A DNA stretch of 64,000 nucleotides from Halomonas sp. LBP4 (GCF_003202205.1 NZ_PDOG01000004.1:152641-216640); one strand, 5' to 3'. Counted from the stretch's first letter, positions 52,725 to 63,814 are shown. Notes: generated by a model not told the origin, from the letters alone. Numbers and translations are program-made.

Positions 52725-53256
52725 GGGGCTCGTCCTCCCGGGCATAGCGGCCGCCGCACTGGCGGTAGGCGTGGGTGCTGAAGAGCGCCCGGTGCTCCAG
52801 GTCATCGAGGCCCAGGCGCTCGACGATGGCCGCGAGCTCCGACAGCACCCGATCGCGGCGGGTGCCGTGGATCATGCAGAAGAGGTTGTAGGGCCAGTCG
52901 GGCAGGCGCCGCGGGCGACGATAGCAGAGCGTCACGGCGGTCTCCCGGGCGAGCCGACGGCCCACCAGGGCAACCCGCTCGTCCGGCACGTCCCATACCA
53001 CCATGGCATTGGCCTGAATACCCAGGCGGCGATGGCGCAGCACCAGCCCCAGTCGCTTGATCAGCCCTTCGGCCTGCCAGCGGCGCACGCAGGCCATCAC
53101 CTCCTCCTCGGTCATGCCGGCCTGTTCGGCCAGGGCCTGCCAGGGCCGGGGGGTGAGCGGCAGCCCCTGCTCGAGCAGGGCACGCAGGCGGCGGTGGGCA
53201 TCCGGCTCGCCGGGCGAGCGGGCGGCCTCGAGGGACAGCGGGGTCGCGGTGTTCAT
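52705..53256 (-). CDS. nirL: NirL-type siroheme decarboxylase subunit (AsnC/Lrp-like)
   Basis: This 183-residue paralogue is of the L/H type, with LCYRRPRRLPDWPYNLFCMI and an N-terminal HTH-like region (about 20-75). The ATG at 53256 overlaps the nirD stop in ATGA, so an upstream in-frame extension is rejected. It pairs with NirD-type subunits in the heme d1 pathway. The D-L-G-H order matches that in Pseudomonas aeruginosa. Confidence 0.88.
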   Translation of the reverse strand: MNTATPLSLEAARSPGEPDAHRRLRALLEQGLPLTPRPWQALAEQAGMTEEEVMACVRRWQAEGLIKRLGLVLRHRRLGIQANAMVVWDVPDERVALVGRRLARETAVTLCYRRPRRLPDWPYNLFCMIHGTRRDRVLSELAAIVERLGLDDLEHRALFSTHAYRQCGGRYAREDEPRDRLAP

Positions 53257-53789
53257 GTGCGCTCCAGTTCGGCCCAGGGAATGGGGAAGGACAGGTTGAT
53301 ATGGAAGCCCTCCAGCATCGGCAGGCGCAGGATCGGCACGCCCAGGCGGACCTCCAGGGCCTCGAGCCGCGCCTCGAGCTCGGGCTCGTCCGGCGCGGTC
53401 ATCACGAACCACAGGTTGTAGCCGTGCTCCCGGGCCAGATCTTCACGGGCATGCTCTTCACGTGCATGCTCTTCACGTGCGTAGTTGTGGTTGACGCCGG
53501 GGGCGGCGTTGATGAGCTCTGCGCAGGCATCGCGCTCGGCCACGGCCACGGCCACGGCGGCGAGCAGGCTGGCGCCGGCCCGGGCATGGTCGAAGACCGG
53601 CCCCACGCGGCTCACCACGCCCAGCGACTGCAGGCGCTCGAGGCGGGAGATCACCTCGGCCTCCGGGCAACCCAGTCGTTCGGCCACGGTCGCAAAGGGG
53701 CGGGTGCAGACCGGCAGGCCGCGCTGGTAGCAGTCGATGAGGCGACGGTCCAGCGCATCGAGGTCTTGAACTTGGCAATACATCGGCAT
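53253..53789 (-). CDS. nirD: NirD-type siroheme decarboxylase subunit with inserted repeat
   Basis: This 178-residue D/G-type paralogue (GVNHNYAREE and HGYNLWFVMTAP) is first of the four siroheme decarboxylase genes and lies 51 bp after nirS. Between the catalytic-loop HNY and the NLWFV strand, where nirG has HNYRREHELNMWFV, it carries about 15 extra residues made of three similar pentapeptides (AREEH, AREEH, AREDL). The frame is kept. The start at 53789 has a weak ribosome binding site, suggesting coupling to nirS. Confidence 0.87.
   Translation of the reverse strand: MPMYCQVQDLDALDRRLIDCYQRGLPVCTRPFATVAERLGCPEAEVISRLERLQSLGVVSRVGPVFDHARAGASLLAAVAVAVAERDACAELINAAPGVNHNYAREEHAREEHAREDLAREHGYNLWFVMTAPDEPELEARLEALEVRLGVPILRLPMLEGFHINLSFPIPWAELERT
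53436..53480 (-). repeat. Three 15-bp tandem units inside nirD
   Basis: Two identical units GCACGTGAAGAGCAT (53466-53480 and 53451-53465) are followed by a degenerate third GCCCGTGAAGATCTG (53436-53450). Each encodes five residues, so copy-number change keeps the frame. Confidence 0.9.
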
Positions 53790-53840
53790 AGCTCACTTGC
53801 GGCGGGTGGCGGCGGGCTTGCACCCGCCGCCGGTTCCCGA

Positions 53841-55682
<1,842 letters not shown>

Positions 55683-55732
55683 TCATTTTTCATGCACCTT
55701 TTGCATCTCCCACCCCGCTTTCGCACTCCCCC

Positions 55733-55746
55733 TTGACGTGCGTCAA
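55733..55746. promoter_or_regulatory. DNR/FNR box, nirS side
   Basis: TTGAC-GTGC-GTCAA is a perfect inverted pentamer pair, 171 bp before the nirS start. It is the likely site of NO- or oxygen-responsive activation of nirS. Confidence 0.78.
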
Positions 55747-55823
55747 CGCGAGCTCGACCTACCTCCAAAGACACGTTGCCAGACGCCGGAAAGCTTGATC
55801 CTCTCGACCCGTCGCATGCTCCA

Positions 55824-55837
55824 TTGACGCCGGTCAA
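55824..55837. promoter_or_regulatory. DNR/FNR box, nirC side
   Basis: TTGAC-GCCG-GTCAA is a perfect inverted pentamer pair, 73 bp before the nirC ATG. Together with the other box it gives each of the two divergent units its own site. Confidence 0.78.
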
Positions 55838-55909
55838 GGCGAGCCGGAGCCGTGGGCCCGACACTGGGCCCCGACGACACCGGTCGCTGCCGACCCGAGG
55901 AAACCCCCC

Positions 55910-56263
55910 ATGCTTCGCCGCCATCGTCTTGCACTGCTCTGTGCCCTCTGGCCGCTCTCCGGCCCGGCCACCGCGGCGGAACAGGCTGCCATCGACCCGG
56001 CCCGGGAGGCGGAACTGGAGACCCTGCTCTATCAGGACTGCGGCTCCTGCCACGGCATGACGCTGCGTGGCGGCCTGGGGCCGGCACTGCCCCGCGATCG
56101 CATGCAGGCGCTCGGCGCGGATGCGCTCAGCCATGTCATCCTGCACGGCATCCCCGGCAGCGCCATGCCCGGCTGGAAGGCGCTGATCAGCGAGGCGGAC
56201 GCCCGTTGGCTGGCCGACCACCTGCAGACCGACAGCCGGCTGGAAACGCTGGAAAAAGACTGA
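55910..56263 (+). CDS. nirC: Cytochrome c55X, NirC
   Basis: This 117-residue periplasmic cytochrome has a signal peptide (ALLCALWPLSGPATA), heme motif C44-GSCH48 and a Met ligand region GSAMPGWKALI. NirC can donate electrons to NirS or act in its maturation. The ATG follows GAGGAAACCCCCC. It is divergent from nirS and is followed by nirF after 23 bp. Confidence 0.92.
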   Translation: MLRRHRLALLCALWPLSGPATAAEQAAIDPAREAELETLLYQDCGSCHGMTLRGGLGPALPRDRMQALGADALSHVILHGIPGSAMPGWKALISEADARWLADHLQTDSRLETLEKD

Positions 56264-56286
56264 TCTCTCGGCACAGGAGACCCGCC

Positions 56287-57504
56287 ATGCCCCTTTCGCC
56301 TTTGTTCAAGTCACTGCTCGCCGGCGTTGCCCTGGCCCTGCTGGTCGCCGGCCAGAGCCTTGCCGAACCGGCCACGGGAGAGATCGAGTTGCGTGGCACG
56401 GGGGACCTCGGCGTGGTGATCGAGCGCGCCACCGGCAGCGTGGCGCTGGTCGACACCACCCGCAAGGCGGTGCTGCGCCATGTCGAGGGCTTCGGGGATC
56501 TCTCCCACGCCTCGGTGAAGTTCTCCCGCGACGCCCGTCACGCCTTCGTCTTCGGCCGCGACGGTGGCCTGACCCGGCTCGACCTGCTCACCGGCGAGGT
56601 CGACGGGCGCATCATCCAGTCGGGCAACAGCATCGGTGGTGCCATCTCCCAGGACGGCCGCTACGTCGCCGTGGCCAACTATGAGCCGGGCGGGGTGAAG
56701 GTCTTCGATACCGCGACCCTGGAGCTGATGGTCGACCTGCCGGCCACCTTCGAGAAGCCCGACGGCACCACCGACCGGGCCAAGGTGGTGGGCCTGGTGG
56801 ATGCCCCCGGCAACCGCTTCGTGTTCAGCCTGTTCGAGGCCGGCGAGATATGGCTGCTGGACCTGTCCGGCGACGAACCGGCGCTGGAGAAACACCGCGC
56901 CGTGGGTAGCCTGCCCTATGACGCCCTGATCACGCCCAGCGGCCGCTACTACATCGCCGGCCTGTTCGGCGAGGATGGCATGGCCCTGCTCGACCTCTGG
57001 CACCCGGAGGCAGGGGCACAGCGCATCCTGCCGGACTACGGCCGCGGCGAGGAGCGCCTGCCGGTCTACAAGATGCCGCACCTGGAGGGCTGGGCCATGG
57101 CCGGCGACCGGGCCTACTTCCCGGCGGTGGGCCGCCACGAGGTGCTGGTGGCCGACACCCGTGACTGGACACTGACTGATCGCATCGAGGTCCAGGGCCA
57201 GCCGGTCTTCGTGATGAGCCGCCCCGACGAGCAGCAGGTGTGGGTCACCTTCGCCCATCCACACAACGACGTGGTCCAGGTGATCGACACCCGCCACCAC
57301 GAGGTGATCGAGACCCTCTCGCCGGGCGAGTCGATCCTGCACACGGAGTTCACCCCCCGTGGCGAGCACATCTGGATCTCGGCCCGGGACAGCGGCCACG
57401 TCAAGGTCTACGACACCCGCACCTTCGAGGAGCTGGCGATCCTGCCGGCCGAGTCGCCCAGCGGCATCTTCTTCACCCACCGGGCCCACCGCATCGGGCT
57501 ATAA
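56287..57504 (+). CDS. nirF: NirF, heme d1 biosynthesis protein
   Basis: This 405-residue d1-propeller protein is needed for heme d1 synthesis, acting before NirN. The N-terminus (LLAGVALALLVAGQSLAEP) looks like a signal peptide. Family blocks: GDLGVVIERATGSVALVDTT, HVEGFGDLSHASVKFSRDAR, GGAISQDGRYVAVANYEPGG and ESPSGIFFTHRAHRIGL at the C-terminus. It has no c-type heme motif, which sets it apart from NirS and NirN. AGGAG lies seven bases before the ATG; it is the second gene of nirCF. Confidence 0.94.
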   Translation: MPLSPLFKSLLAGVALALLVAGQSLAEPATGEIELRGTGDLGVVIERATGSVALVDTTRKAVLRHVEGFGDLSHASVKFSRDARHAFVFGRDGGLTRLDLLTGEVDGRIIQSGNSIGGAISQDGRYVAVANYEPGGVKVFDTATLELMVDLPATFEKPDGTTDRAKVVGLVDAPGNRFVFSLFEAGEIWLLDLSGDEPALEKHRAVGSLPYDALITPSGRYYIAGLFGEDGMALLDLWHPEAGAQRILPDYGRGEERLPVYKMPHLEGWAMAGDRAYFPAVGRHEVLVADTRDWTLTDRIEVQGQPVFVMSRPDEQQVWVTFAHPHNDVVQVIDTRHHEVIETLSPGESILHTEFTPRGEHIWISARDSGHVKVYDTRTFEELAILPAESPSGIFFTHRAHRIGL

Positions 57505-57563
57505 CGCCGAGTGCGACGAGTTGTCGCACCCGCGAGGGGATGATATCCGCCATGCCCAGATAT

Positions 57564-57586
57564 AAGATGTATTTTCAATGAATCTT
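57564..57586 (+). promoter_or_regulatory. NsrR-type operator upstream of hmp
   Basis: A 23-base palindrome with AAGATGTATTT on the left and AATGAATCTT on the right, centred on TC, closely follows the AAGATGYATTT-N-AAATRCATCTT pattern of NsrR. It ends 20 bp before the hmp start, a fit position for repression released by NO. Confidence 0.7.
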
Positions 57587-57606
57587 ACAAGATCCCCGAG
57601 GAGCCC

Positions 57607-58776
57607 ATGCTGACCCAGGACCAGGAACGACTGATCGCCGCCACCGCCCCCGTGGTGGCCGACCACCTCGACGCCATCACCCAGCGCTTCTATCCGTTGA
57701 TGTTCGACCGCTACCCCGAGGTCAAGCCGCTGTTCAACGACGCCCACCAGCAGAGCGGTGGTCAGCCCCGCGCCCTGGCCGGTGCGGTGCTGGCCTATGT
57801 GCAACTGCGCTCAGACCCGCGGAAGGCCCGCGACACCCTGGCCACGGTGGTCAGCAAGCACGTCTCCCTGGACATCCGGCCCGAGCAGTACCCCATCGTC
57901 GGCGAGTGCCTGATGGCCGCCATCGGCGAGGTGCTGGGCGAGGCGGTGACCCCGGAGATCGCCGCGGCCTGGAGCGCGCTCTACGAGGAGCTCGCCGGCC
58001 TGCTGATCGAGCTGGAGGATCATCGTTACCGGGAATTCGCGCAGCGTCCGGGCGGCTGGCGCGGCAAGCGGCGCTTCCGTATCGCCGCGACCCGGCAGGA
58101 GAGCGCGGTGATCCGTTCCTTCGTGCTGGAGCCCGAGGATGGCGGTGCCGTCGCCGACCATCAGCCCGGCCAGTACATCGGCGTGCGTCTGGTCATCGAC
58201 GGCGAGCCCGTCCATCGCCACTACAGCCTGTCGGATGCCCCCAACGGCAGGAGCTATCGCCTCTCCATCAAGCGCGAGCCGGACGGCCGGGCGAGCCGCC
58301 ACTTCCACGACGTCCTGCAGGTGGGCGACACCCTGGAGCTCCTGCCCCCCGCCGGGGACCTGACCCTGGCGGAGGGGCACGAGCCGCTGCTGCTGGCCAG
58401 CGGCGGCGTCGGCCAGACCCCCATGCTGCCCCTGGCGCGCCATGCCCTGGCCCGGGGGCGCCGGGTGGTCTACCTGCACGCCGCCCTGGACGCCGAGCAC
58501 CACGCCTTCGCCGACGAGGTCGCGGCCCTGGCGGCCGAGCATCCCGGGCGGCTGCAGACGGTGACGGTGCACGAGCGTGGCGATGGCGCCGACCACAGCG
58601 GCCGGGTCGACCGCGAGCTGCTGGCCCGTGTCCTGCCCGAGGGGGCGCACTGCTACTTCGTCGGCCCCCAGGGGTTCATGAGTGCCGTGGACCGCGCCCT
58701 GGCCGAACTGGGCGTGCCCGACGAGCGCCGCCACTACGAGCACTTCGGCCCCTCACGCCCCCTCGACGCGGCCTGA
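57607..58776 (+). CDS. hmp: Flavohemoglobin, nitric oxide dioxygenase
   Basis: This 389-residue cytoplasmic protein oxidises NO to nitrate using NAD(P)H and O2. It has a globin domain (about 1-138; LFNDAHQQSGGQPRALAGAV with the distal Gln/proximal His region SKHVSLDIRPEQYPIVGE), an FAD-binding domain (about 150-255; GQYIGVRL and RHYSLSDAPNG) and an NAD-binding domain (about 260-389; LLASGGVGQTPML and YFVGPQGFM). It starts 103 bp after nirF in the same direction with an NsrR-type site in between and is followed by a strong hairpin. Confidence 0.96.
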   Translation: MLTQDQERLIAATAPVVADHLDAITQRFYPLMFDRYPEVKPLFNDAHQQSGGQPRALAGAVLAYVQLRSDPRKARDTLATVVSKHVSLDIRPEQYPIVGECLMAAIGEVLGEAVTPEIAAAWSALYEELAGLLIELEDHRYREFAQRPGGWRGKRRFRIAATRQESAVIRSFVLEPEDGGAVADHQPGQYIGVRLVIDGEPVHRHYSLSDAPNGRSYRLSIKREPDGRASRHFHDVLQVGDTLELLPPAGDLTLAEGHEPLLLASGGVGQTPMLPLARHALARGRRVVYLHAALDAEHHAFADEVAALAAEHPGRLQTVTVHERGDGADHSGRVDRELLARVLPEGAHCYFVGPQGFMSAVDRALAELGVPDERRHYEHFGPSRPLDAA

Positions 58777-58795
58777 TCGACTCCCGACGGCATAC

Positions 58796-58832
58796 GCACG
58801 GGGCCCGGACGCATGGCGCCCGGGCCCCGTGC
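58796..58832 (+). terminator. Terminator after hmp
   Basis: GCACGGGGCCCGG and CCGGGCCCCGTGC form a perfect 13-bp stem around an 11-base loop, followed by TTCTTGG. It lies 20 bp after the hmp stop and before a convergent gene, so it may serve both. Confidence 0.85.
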
Positions 58833-58858
58833 TTCTTGGCACCGGGTGAACGCCCGGT

Positions 58859-59254
58859 TCACTGGAACCCCACCACCTCTCCCGCCCGGTCGAATGCCAG
58901 GAACTGATCGACGCTGCCCATCTTCAGCGACTCCACCATGCGCTGGAGGTGCCGTTCGGCGAGTTCCGGCCCACCCTGGTCGGCCATGGCCGCCACGAAG
59001 ACGATGTCCCACTCGACACTGGTCGCTTCCGACTCCGCCACCAGCGCCGCCATGTCGCTGAGCTCGTCGGGCGTCTTGTCGACGCAGAGCATCGGGGTCA
59101 GCACCCCGCCCTCGCCCTGCTCGAAGCGGCGACGCTGCTCCTCGCTGGGGTGGTCCGGCAGTTCGGCGCGGGTACAGACGAACAGCAGGCGCTGCGGATC
59201 GGGTTGACGACGCGCCTCCTCGAGCAGGTCGGCAAAGCTGGAAATGGCCACGGG
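58859..59254 (-). CDS. Small conserved protein of unknown function
   Basis: This 131-residue soluble protein starts at GTG (59254) with AAGGAGG four bases upstream. It begins VAISSFADLLEEARRQPDP and contains RLLFVCTRAELPDHPSEEQR, GEGGVLTPMLCVDKTPDEL and DIVFVAAMADQGG. Similar small proteins occur in halophilic gammaproteobacteria and are sometimes labelled ribonucleotide reductase subunit, apparently in error, as no RNR motif is seen. The function is unknown. It is convergent with hmp and lies downstream of the RND genes in the same direction, 103 bp after the pump gene. Confidence 0.75.
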   Translation of the reverse strand, partial: PVAISSFADLLEEARRQPDPQRLLFVCTRAELPDHPSEEQRRRFEQGEGGVLTPMLCVDKTPDELSDMAALVAESEATSVEWDIVFVAAMADQGGPELAERHLQRMVESLKMGSVDQFLAFDRAGEVVGFQ

Positions 59255-59357
59255 GCCTCCTTCGGCTGATGGCAAGGGGGAAAATGGCAGCGTAACGGCC
59301 CGCCCCCCTTCGCGGGAAGGGAAAAGTCGGGAAGGGCCGGCCGGGAGGGGCCGGCGA

Positions 59358-62300
59358 TCAACGCTGCGGCTGTCGCGTCCACCCCCGGTCGTCGAGCAGC
59401 ACGTAGAGCGCCGGAATCACCACCAGCACCAGCACGGTGGAGGTGAGCAGGCCGAACACCACCGAGATCACCAGTGGCTTGATGGCCGCCGCCTGGGTGC
59501 TGGTCTCCGCCAGCAGCGGCAGCAGCCCGGCGATGGTAGTGGAGGACGAGATCAGGATGGCACGCAGCCGGTCGCGACTGGCCTGGCCGGCGGCGGCCAC
59601 CGCATCGAGCCCCGCCTCGCGATGCTCCTTGGTGAAGAGGATCAGCAGGATGGCGTTGTTGACCACGATGCCGGCCAGGGACGCCGCGCCAACCAGCGAG
59701 GGCATCGACAGGTAGTAGCCCATGATCACATGGCCCCAGATGGCACCGAGGAAGGCCAGCGGAATCGCGGCCATCACGATCAGCGGCTCCACATAGCTGC
59801 GGAACTGGAAGGAGAGGATCACGAAGATGCCGACCAGCCCGGCCAGCAGGCTGCGCGCGATGGAACCGCCGGTCTCGGCGGCGCTGGCCACCTGCCCCTC
59901 GAAGCTCACCTCGGCCCCGGGGTGGCGGGTACGGAAGTCCTCCAGCCAGCCGCCCCGCAGGTCGTCGACGATCGCCTGGCCACTGGAGAGCCTCGCATCC
60001 ACGTTGGCCTCCACGGTTACCGTGCGCCGCCCGTCGATGCGGGTGATGCGTGCCCACTCGCGGCGCTCGGCCACCTCGGTCACCACCGAGAGCGGCACCC
60101 GGCTGCCATCGGGCAGGGCGATGGTCTGGTCGAGCAGGTCGTCGAGGCTGTCGCGGTCTTCCGCGGCCTGACGCACCAGGATCTCGATGTCCCGGTCGCC
60201 GATGCGCTGGGTGTCGGCGATCTCGCCGAGCAGCGCCGCCCGCAGCTGGGAGGCCACCTCCTCGGCGGTCAATCCCAGGCCGTGGGCGCCCTCGGCCAGG
60301 GCGAAGGAGCGCTGGGGCTTGCCCGGACGCAGGTCGTCGATGATGTTGTAGACGGCGCGGTAGCCGGCCAGGTGCTCGCCCAGCTCCCGCGCCGCGGCGC
60401 CGAGGGCCTCCAGGTCCTCGCCCTGCAGGCGTACCTCCACCGGCAACCCGGCGGGCCCGAGCCCCGGCTCCTGGATGATCAGGCTCTGCAGGCCGCCGAT
60501 CCGGCCGATCTCCTCGCGCCAGGCCTCGGTCAGTTCGTCCAGGGCGACCCGCCGGCGCTCGGCGGTGAGCAGGTCGACCATCACCGTGGCCACATGGGCC
60601 CCGGCTTCGCGGGCGCTGGGGTTGTGGTTGAAGCGCACCTGGATCGCCTCGACCAGGGGGGCGCCGCCGGGCTGGTCGGGGGTGAGGCGCTCGTCGAGGC
60701 GCCACATCGCCGCCTCGACCCGCTCGGCCACCGCCTCGGTGCGCGCCAGGGGCGTGCCCTGGGGCAGCAGGATACGCGCCTCCAGCACGTCGCCGTCGAT
60801 GTCGGGAATCGCCTCGCGGCCGATATGGCCGCCGGCCATGAAGCCGACCGACCCCAGCAGCATCGCCAGCACACCGCCCAATACCGCATGGCGCCAGCGG
60901 ATCGCGGCGTCGGTGACACGCCCCACCCGCTTGCGGAACCCGGTGAAGCCGCGCTCGAAGGCGGTGCGGAAACGCGAGTCATGCCCCTCGCCCAACCGCG
61001 AGATGCTGCCCTTCAGGTGATGCGGCAGGATCCAGAAGGCCTCGACCAGGCTGGCGGCCAGGGCGGCGATCAGCACCACCGGCAGCACCTCGAGCACCGC
61101 TCCCAGCTCGCCGGCGAGGAACGACAGGGGCGCGAACACCGCCACCGTGGTGAGAAACGACGACAGCACCCCGGGCAGCACCTGGCGGGTTCCCGCCACC
61201 ACCGCCTCGAGCGGCGAGGCGCTCTCCAGGGCGTGGGCGGCGACGTTGTCGGTGATGACGATGGCGTCGTCCATGACGATGCCGATGGCCATCAGCAGCG
61301 CCACCAGGGTGATCATGTTGAGCGACAACCCGGTCAGGCCCATCACCAGGAAGGCCCCCATGAAGGCGGCCGGCAGCCCCAGTACCGCCCACAGGGCCAG
61401 CCGTGGCCGGAAGAACAGGCTCATCACCAGCAGCACCAGCGCCAGGCCCAGCAGGCCGTTGCTTACCAGCATCCGCAGCCGGTCGCGCACGATGCCGGTC
61501 ATGTCCCGGGTCAGGTCGAGCCGGACCCCGCCGTCCCAGCGCGCCCGCTCGGCCTCGACCAGGGCGGTGAGGTCATCCATCACGTCCAGGGCATCGTCGC
61601 GCAGGGTCTTGCTCACCTCCAGCACCAGGGCGGGCTCGCCGTTGAAGCGGATCCGCTCCTCGGGATGCTCGCCGACTTCCGTCAGGGTGGCGATGTCGCC
61701 CAGGGTCAGCTCCCCGCCCGCCGCGTCGGAGACCACCACCAGGCTCTCCAGCTCGCGCAGCGAACGCCGCTGGTCGGTGAAGCGCAGCAGGATGTCGCGG
61801 TCGCGGGTCTCCAGGGTGCCCAGCGGCATGTCGAGGCTCTGCCGCGCCACCCGTGCCGCCAGCTCGCGGGCCGAGAGGCCATGCTGGCCGAGCACGTCGC
61901 GGGGCACCTCGACCTGCCACTGTCGCTGCGACATGCCCTGGATGGCCACGCCCGCCACCCCGGGCAGGGTCATCAGCCGCTCCTCGAGGGCCAGGGCATA
62001 GTCCTCCAGCTGGATCAGGGGCATGTCGCCCCGGACCGCCACCGCCGCCACCAGGTCGCTGCGGTGCCGCTCGCGCACCACCGGACGCTCGGCGCGGGCC
62101 GGCAGGTCGGTGATGGCATCGACCTCGGTATCCAGGTCATTGATGAAGCGGATCGCGTCGCCGCCGGCCTCCATGGTCGCCGTGGCGCTGGCCAGGTTGT
62201 CCTGGGCCACGCAGGCGAACTCGTCGAGGAAATCGATGCCCTTGATCGCATCGTGCAGCCGACGGCAGACGGCGTCCTCGACATCGGCGGCGCTGGCACC

Positions 62301-62450
62301 GCGATAGACCACCTCGATGCTCGCCTCGACGGCGCGGAAGTCGGGAAAGGTCTCGCGCTTGAGCCCGGGGGCGACGAACAGGCCGGCGGCCAGCAGCAGG
62401 AGCAGCAGCAGGTTGGCGGCGGTGGGATGGCCGGCGAACCAGCGGATCAT
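59358..62450 (-). CDS. RND-family efflux pump, inner-membrane transporter
   Basis: This 1,030-residue protein has the AcrB/MexF-like two-repeat plan with twelve TM segments and two large periplasmic loops. TM4 has the proton-relay Asp pair in MAIGIVMDDAIVITDNVA; TM10-12 segments include SLAGIVVNNAILLILFTKE and PLVISVVFGLLTSTVLVLVV. The first loop starts KRETFPDFRAVEASIEVVYRGA. It extrudes unknown compounds across the envelope with the adjacent membrane-fusion protein, whose gene it overlaps by four bases. No outer-membrane TolC-type gene is seen in the window. Confidence 0.93.
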   Translation of the reverse strand: MIRWFAGHPTAANLLLLLLLAAGLFVAPGLKRETFPDFRAVEASIEVVYRGASAADVEDAVCRRLHDAIKGIDFLDEFACVAQDNLASATATMEAGGDAIRFINDLDTEVDAITDLPARAERPVVRERHRSDLVAAVAVRGDMPLIQLEDYALALEERLMTLPGVAGVAIQGMSQRQWQVEVPRDVLGQHGLSARELAARVARQSLDMPLGTLETRDRDILLRFTDQRRSLRELESLVVVSDAAGGELTLGDIATLTEVGEHPEERIRFNGEPALVLEVSKTLRDDALDVMDDLTALVEAERARWDGGVRLDLTRDMTGIVRDRLRMLVSNGLLGLALVLLVMSLFFRPRLALWAVLGLPAAFMGAFLVMGLTGLSLNMITLVALLMAIGIVMDDAIVITDNVAAHALESASPLEAVVAGTRQVLPGVLSSFLTTVAVFAPLSFLAGELGAVLEVLPVVLIAALAASLVEAFWILPHHLKGSISRLGEGHDSRFRTAFERGFTGFRKRVGRVTDAAIRWRHAVLGGVLAMLLGSVGFMAGGHIGREAIPDIDGDVLEARILLPQGTPLARTEAVAERVEAAMWRLDERLTPDQPGGAPLVEAIQVRFNHNPSAREAGAHVATVMVDLLTAERRRVALDELTEAWREEIGRIGGLQSLIIQEPGLGPAGLPVEVRLQGEDLEALGAAARELGEHLAGYRAVYNIIDDLRPGKPQRSFALAEGAHGLGLTAEEVASQLRAALLGEIADTQRIGDRDIEILVRQAAEDRDSLDDLLDQTIALPDGSRVPLSVVTEVAERREWARITRIDGRRTVTVEANVDARLSSGQAIVDDLRGGWLEDFRTRHPGAEVSFEGQVASAAETGGSIARSLLAGLVGIFVILSFQFRSYVEPLIVMAAIPLAFLGAIWGHVIMGYYLSMPSLVGAASLAGIVVNNAILLILFTKEHREAGLDAVAAAGQASRDRLRAILISSSTTIAGLLPLLAETSTQAAAIKPLVISVVFGLLTSTVLVLVVIPALYVLLDDRGWTRQPQR

Positions 62451-63814
62451 GGCCGCTCTCCCGCGGCCAGCGCCCGCAGCCGTTGCGCCAGGGCATCATC
62501 ATACCGCGGCGCCAGCGCCATGCCGGCGATCGCCGGCTGCAGGTCATCGACGATCACCCGTTCCCTCGGCGCGAGCCCCGCCGCGATCACCGTCAGGTCG
62601 TGCTGCTCGAAGGCGACCTCGACCGGGCGACGCTCCAGCCGGTCGTCGCCGTTCGCCAGGTAGACCTCGCCGCGATGCACCGCCGCGGCCGGCACCACCA
62701 GCCTGGGAGTGGCGTCGGCGGCCCACAGCGTCACCCGGGTGTACATGTCGCGCAGCAGCGGGGGTCGATCGGGTGGCCGGGCATCGCGATAGGGATGATC
62801 GACCTGCACCACCACCCGGGCGGTACGGGTGGCGGGATCCAGGCCACTGGCCACCCGCACCACGCGCCCCGTCCAGGCCACGTCCCCGGTCCCGACCAGT
62901 TCCACCTCGGCGCGAATCTCCGAGAAGTCCAGCCGCTCGCCGAGATCCAGGGCCCCCTCGGGCAGTTCCGGGAATGACACGACGCCCAGCAGCCGTCGCA
63001 TCTGGGCGAAGGGCACATGCGCCTCGACCTCGGCGGCCGCCAGGTTGTCGGCCTGGAACAGTCGCTGGCCGGCCCCCACGAACTGGTGCATCTCCACCTC
63101 GACCTCACCGAGGCGCAGGTCATAGGGCGCCACGAAGCGGGTGTCCTCGAGGTCGCGTCGGGCCTGGGCCAGGCGCGTGCTGGCCCGCTCCACCTGGGCC
63201 CGATGCGACTGGCCGCGTGCGGGGACCAGCGCCAGCTGGTTCTCCAGCGACGCCACGGCCTGGCGCTGGGCCAGGGTCGCGCGGCGCTGCTCGTCGAGCT
63301 GGGAGCGCGAGACGGCGTTGCGGGCCGCCAGCCGCTCGAGACGCGCCAGCTCCTGCTCGGTCAGGCCGAGCCGCTCCCGCTCGAGCGTCAGCAGGCGGCG
63401 GGTGTTCTCCTCCTCCGTCTCGAGCAGCGTCTGCTCGGCGGCCAGCGTGGCCAGCTCGGCCTCGGCCTCGGCGATGGCCAGCTCATAGCGGGAGGGGTCC
63501 AGCGCCACCAGCAGGGTGCCTTCGCGCAGCAGGGTACCGCTGTCGAGTCCCGGATGGCGCTCCACCACCCGGCCGGCCACGTTGGCCACCGCCTGCCAGG
63601 TCTCGGTGGGGCGGGCCACGCCGTGGCCGCGGGCCTCGAGGCGGAAGTCCAGGGGCCGGGCCTCGACAATCCTGACCGGGGTGGCGGAGGTCGTCGCCTC
63701 CTGACGCTCGGGGGCCTGGCGGTTGGCCACGAACAGCACGGCCAGGCCGATGCCCAGCGCCAGCCCGGCCAGCACCATGACGGCGCGGCCCAGGCGACGG
63801 AGTCGGGGGGTCAT
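62447..63814 (-). CDS. RND efflux membrane-fusion protein (HlyD/AcrA family)
   Basis: This 455-residue periplasmic adaptor has an N-terminal TM anchor (about 8-30), a lipoyl-like hairpin half before a long coiled coil (about 120-230, rich in LEREQ repeats) and a beta-barrel domain with VPAAAVHRGEVYLANGDDRL near the C-terminus. It links the RND pump to an outer-membrane channel. Its ATG overlaps the upstream tetR stop, and its end overlaps the pump start, so tetR-mfp-rnd is one operon. Confidence 0.93.
   Translation of the reverse strand: MTPRLRRLGRAVMVLAGLALGIGLAVLFVANRQAPERQEATTSATPVRIVEARPLDFRLEARGHGVARPTETWQAVANVAGRVVERHPGLDSGTLLREGTLLVALDPSRYELAIAEAEAELATLAAEQTLLETEEENTRRLLTLERERLGLTEQELARLERLAARNAVSRSQLDEQRRATLAQRQAVASLENQLALVPARGQSHRAQVERASTRLAQARRDLEDTRFVAPYDLRLGEVEVEMHQFVGAGQRLFQADNLAAAEVEAHVPFAQMRRLLGVVSFPELPEGALDLGERLDFSEIRAEVELVGTGDVAWTGRVVRVASGLDPATRTARVVVQVDHPYRDARPPDRPPLLRDMYTRVTLWAADATPRLVVPAAAVHRGEVYLANGDDRLERRPVEVAFEQHDLTVIAAGLAPRERVIVDDLQPAIAGMALAPRYDDALAQRLRALAAGERP

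Noticed and set aside
59244..62663. Long open frame on the plus strand opposite the RND pump
   Set aside because: Same cause: composition of the antisense strand of a GC-rich gene, repetitive Gln/His-rich product without recognisable domains.
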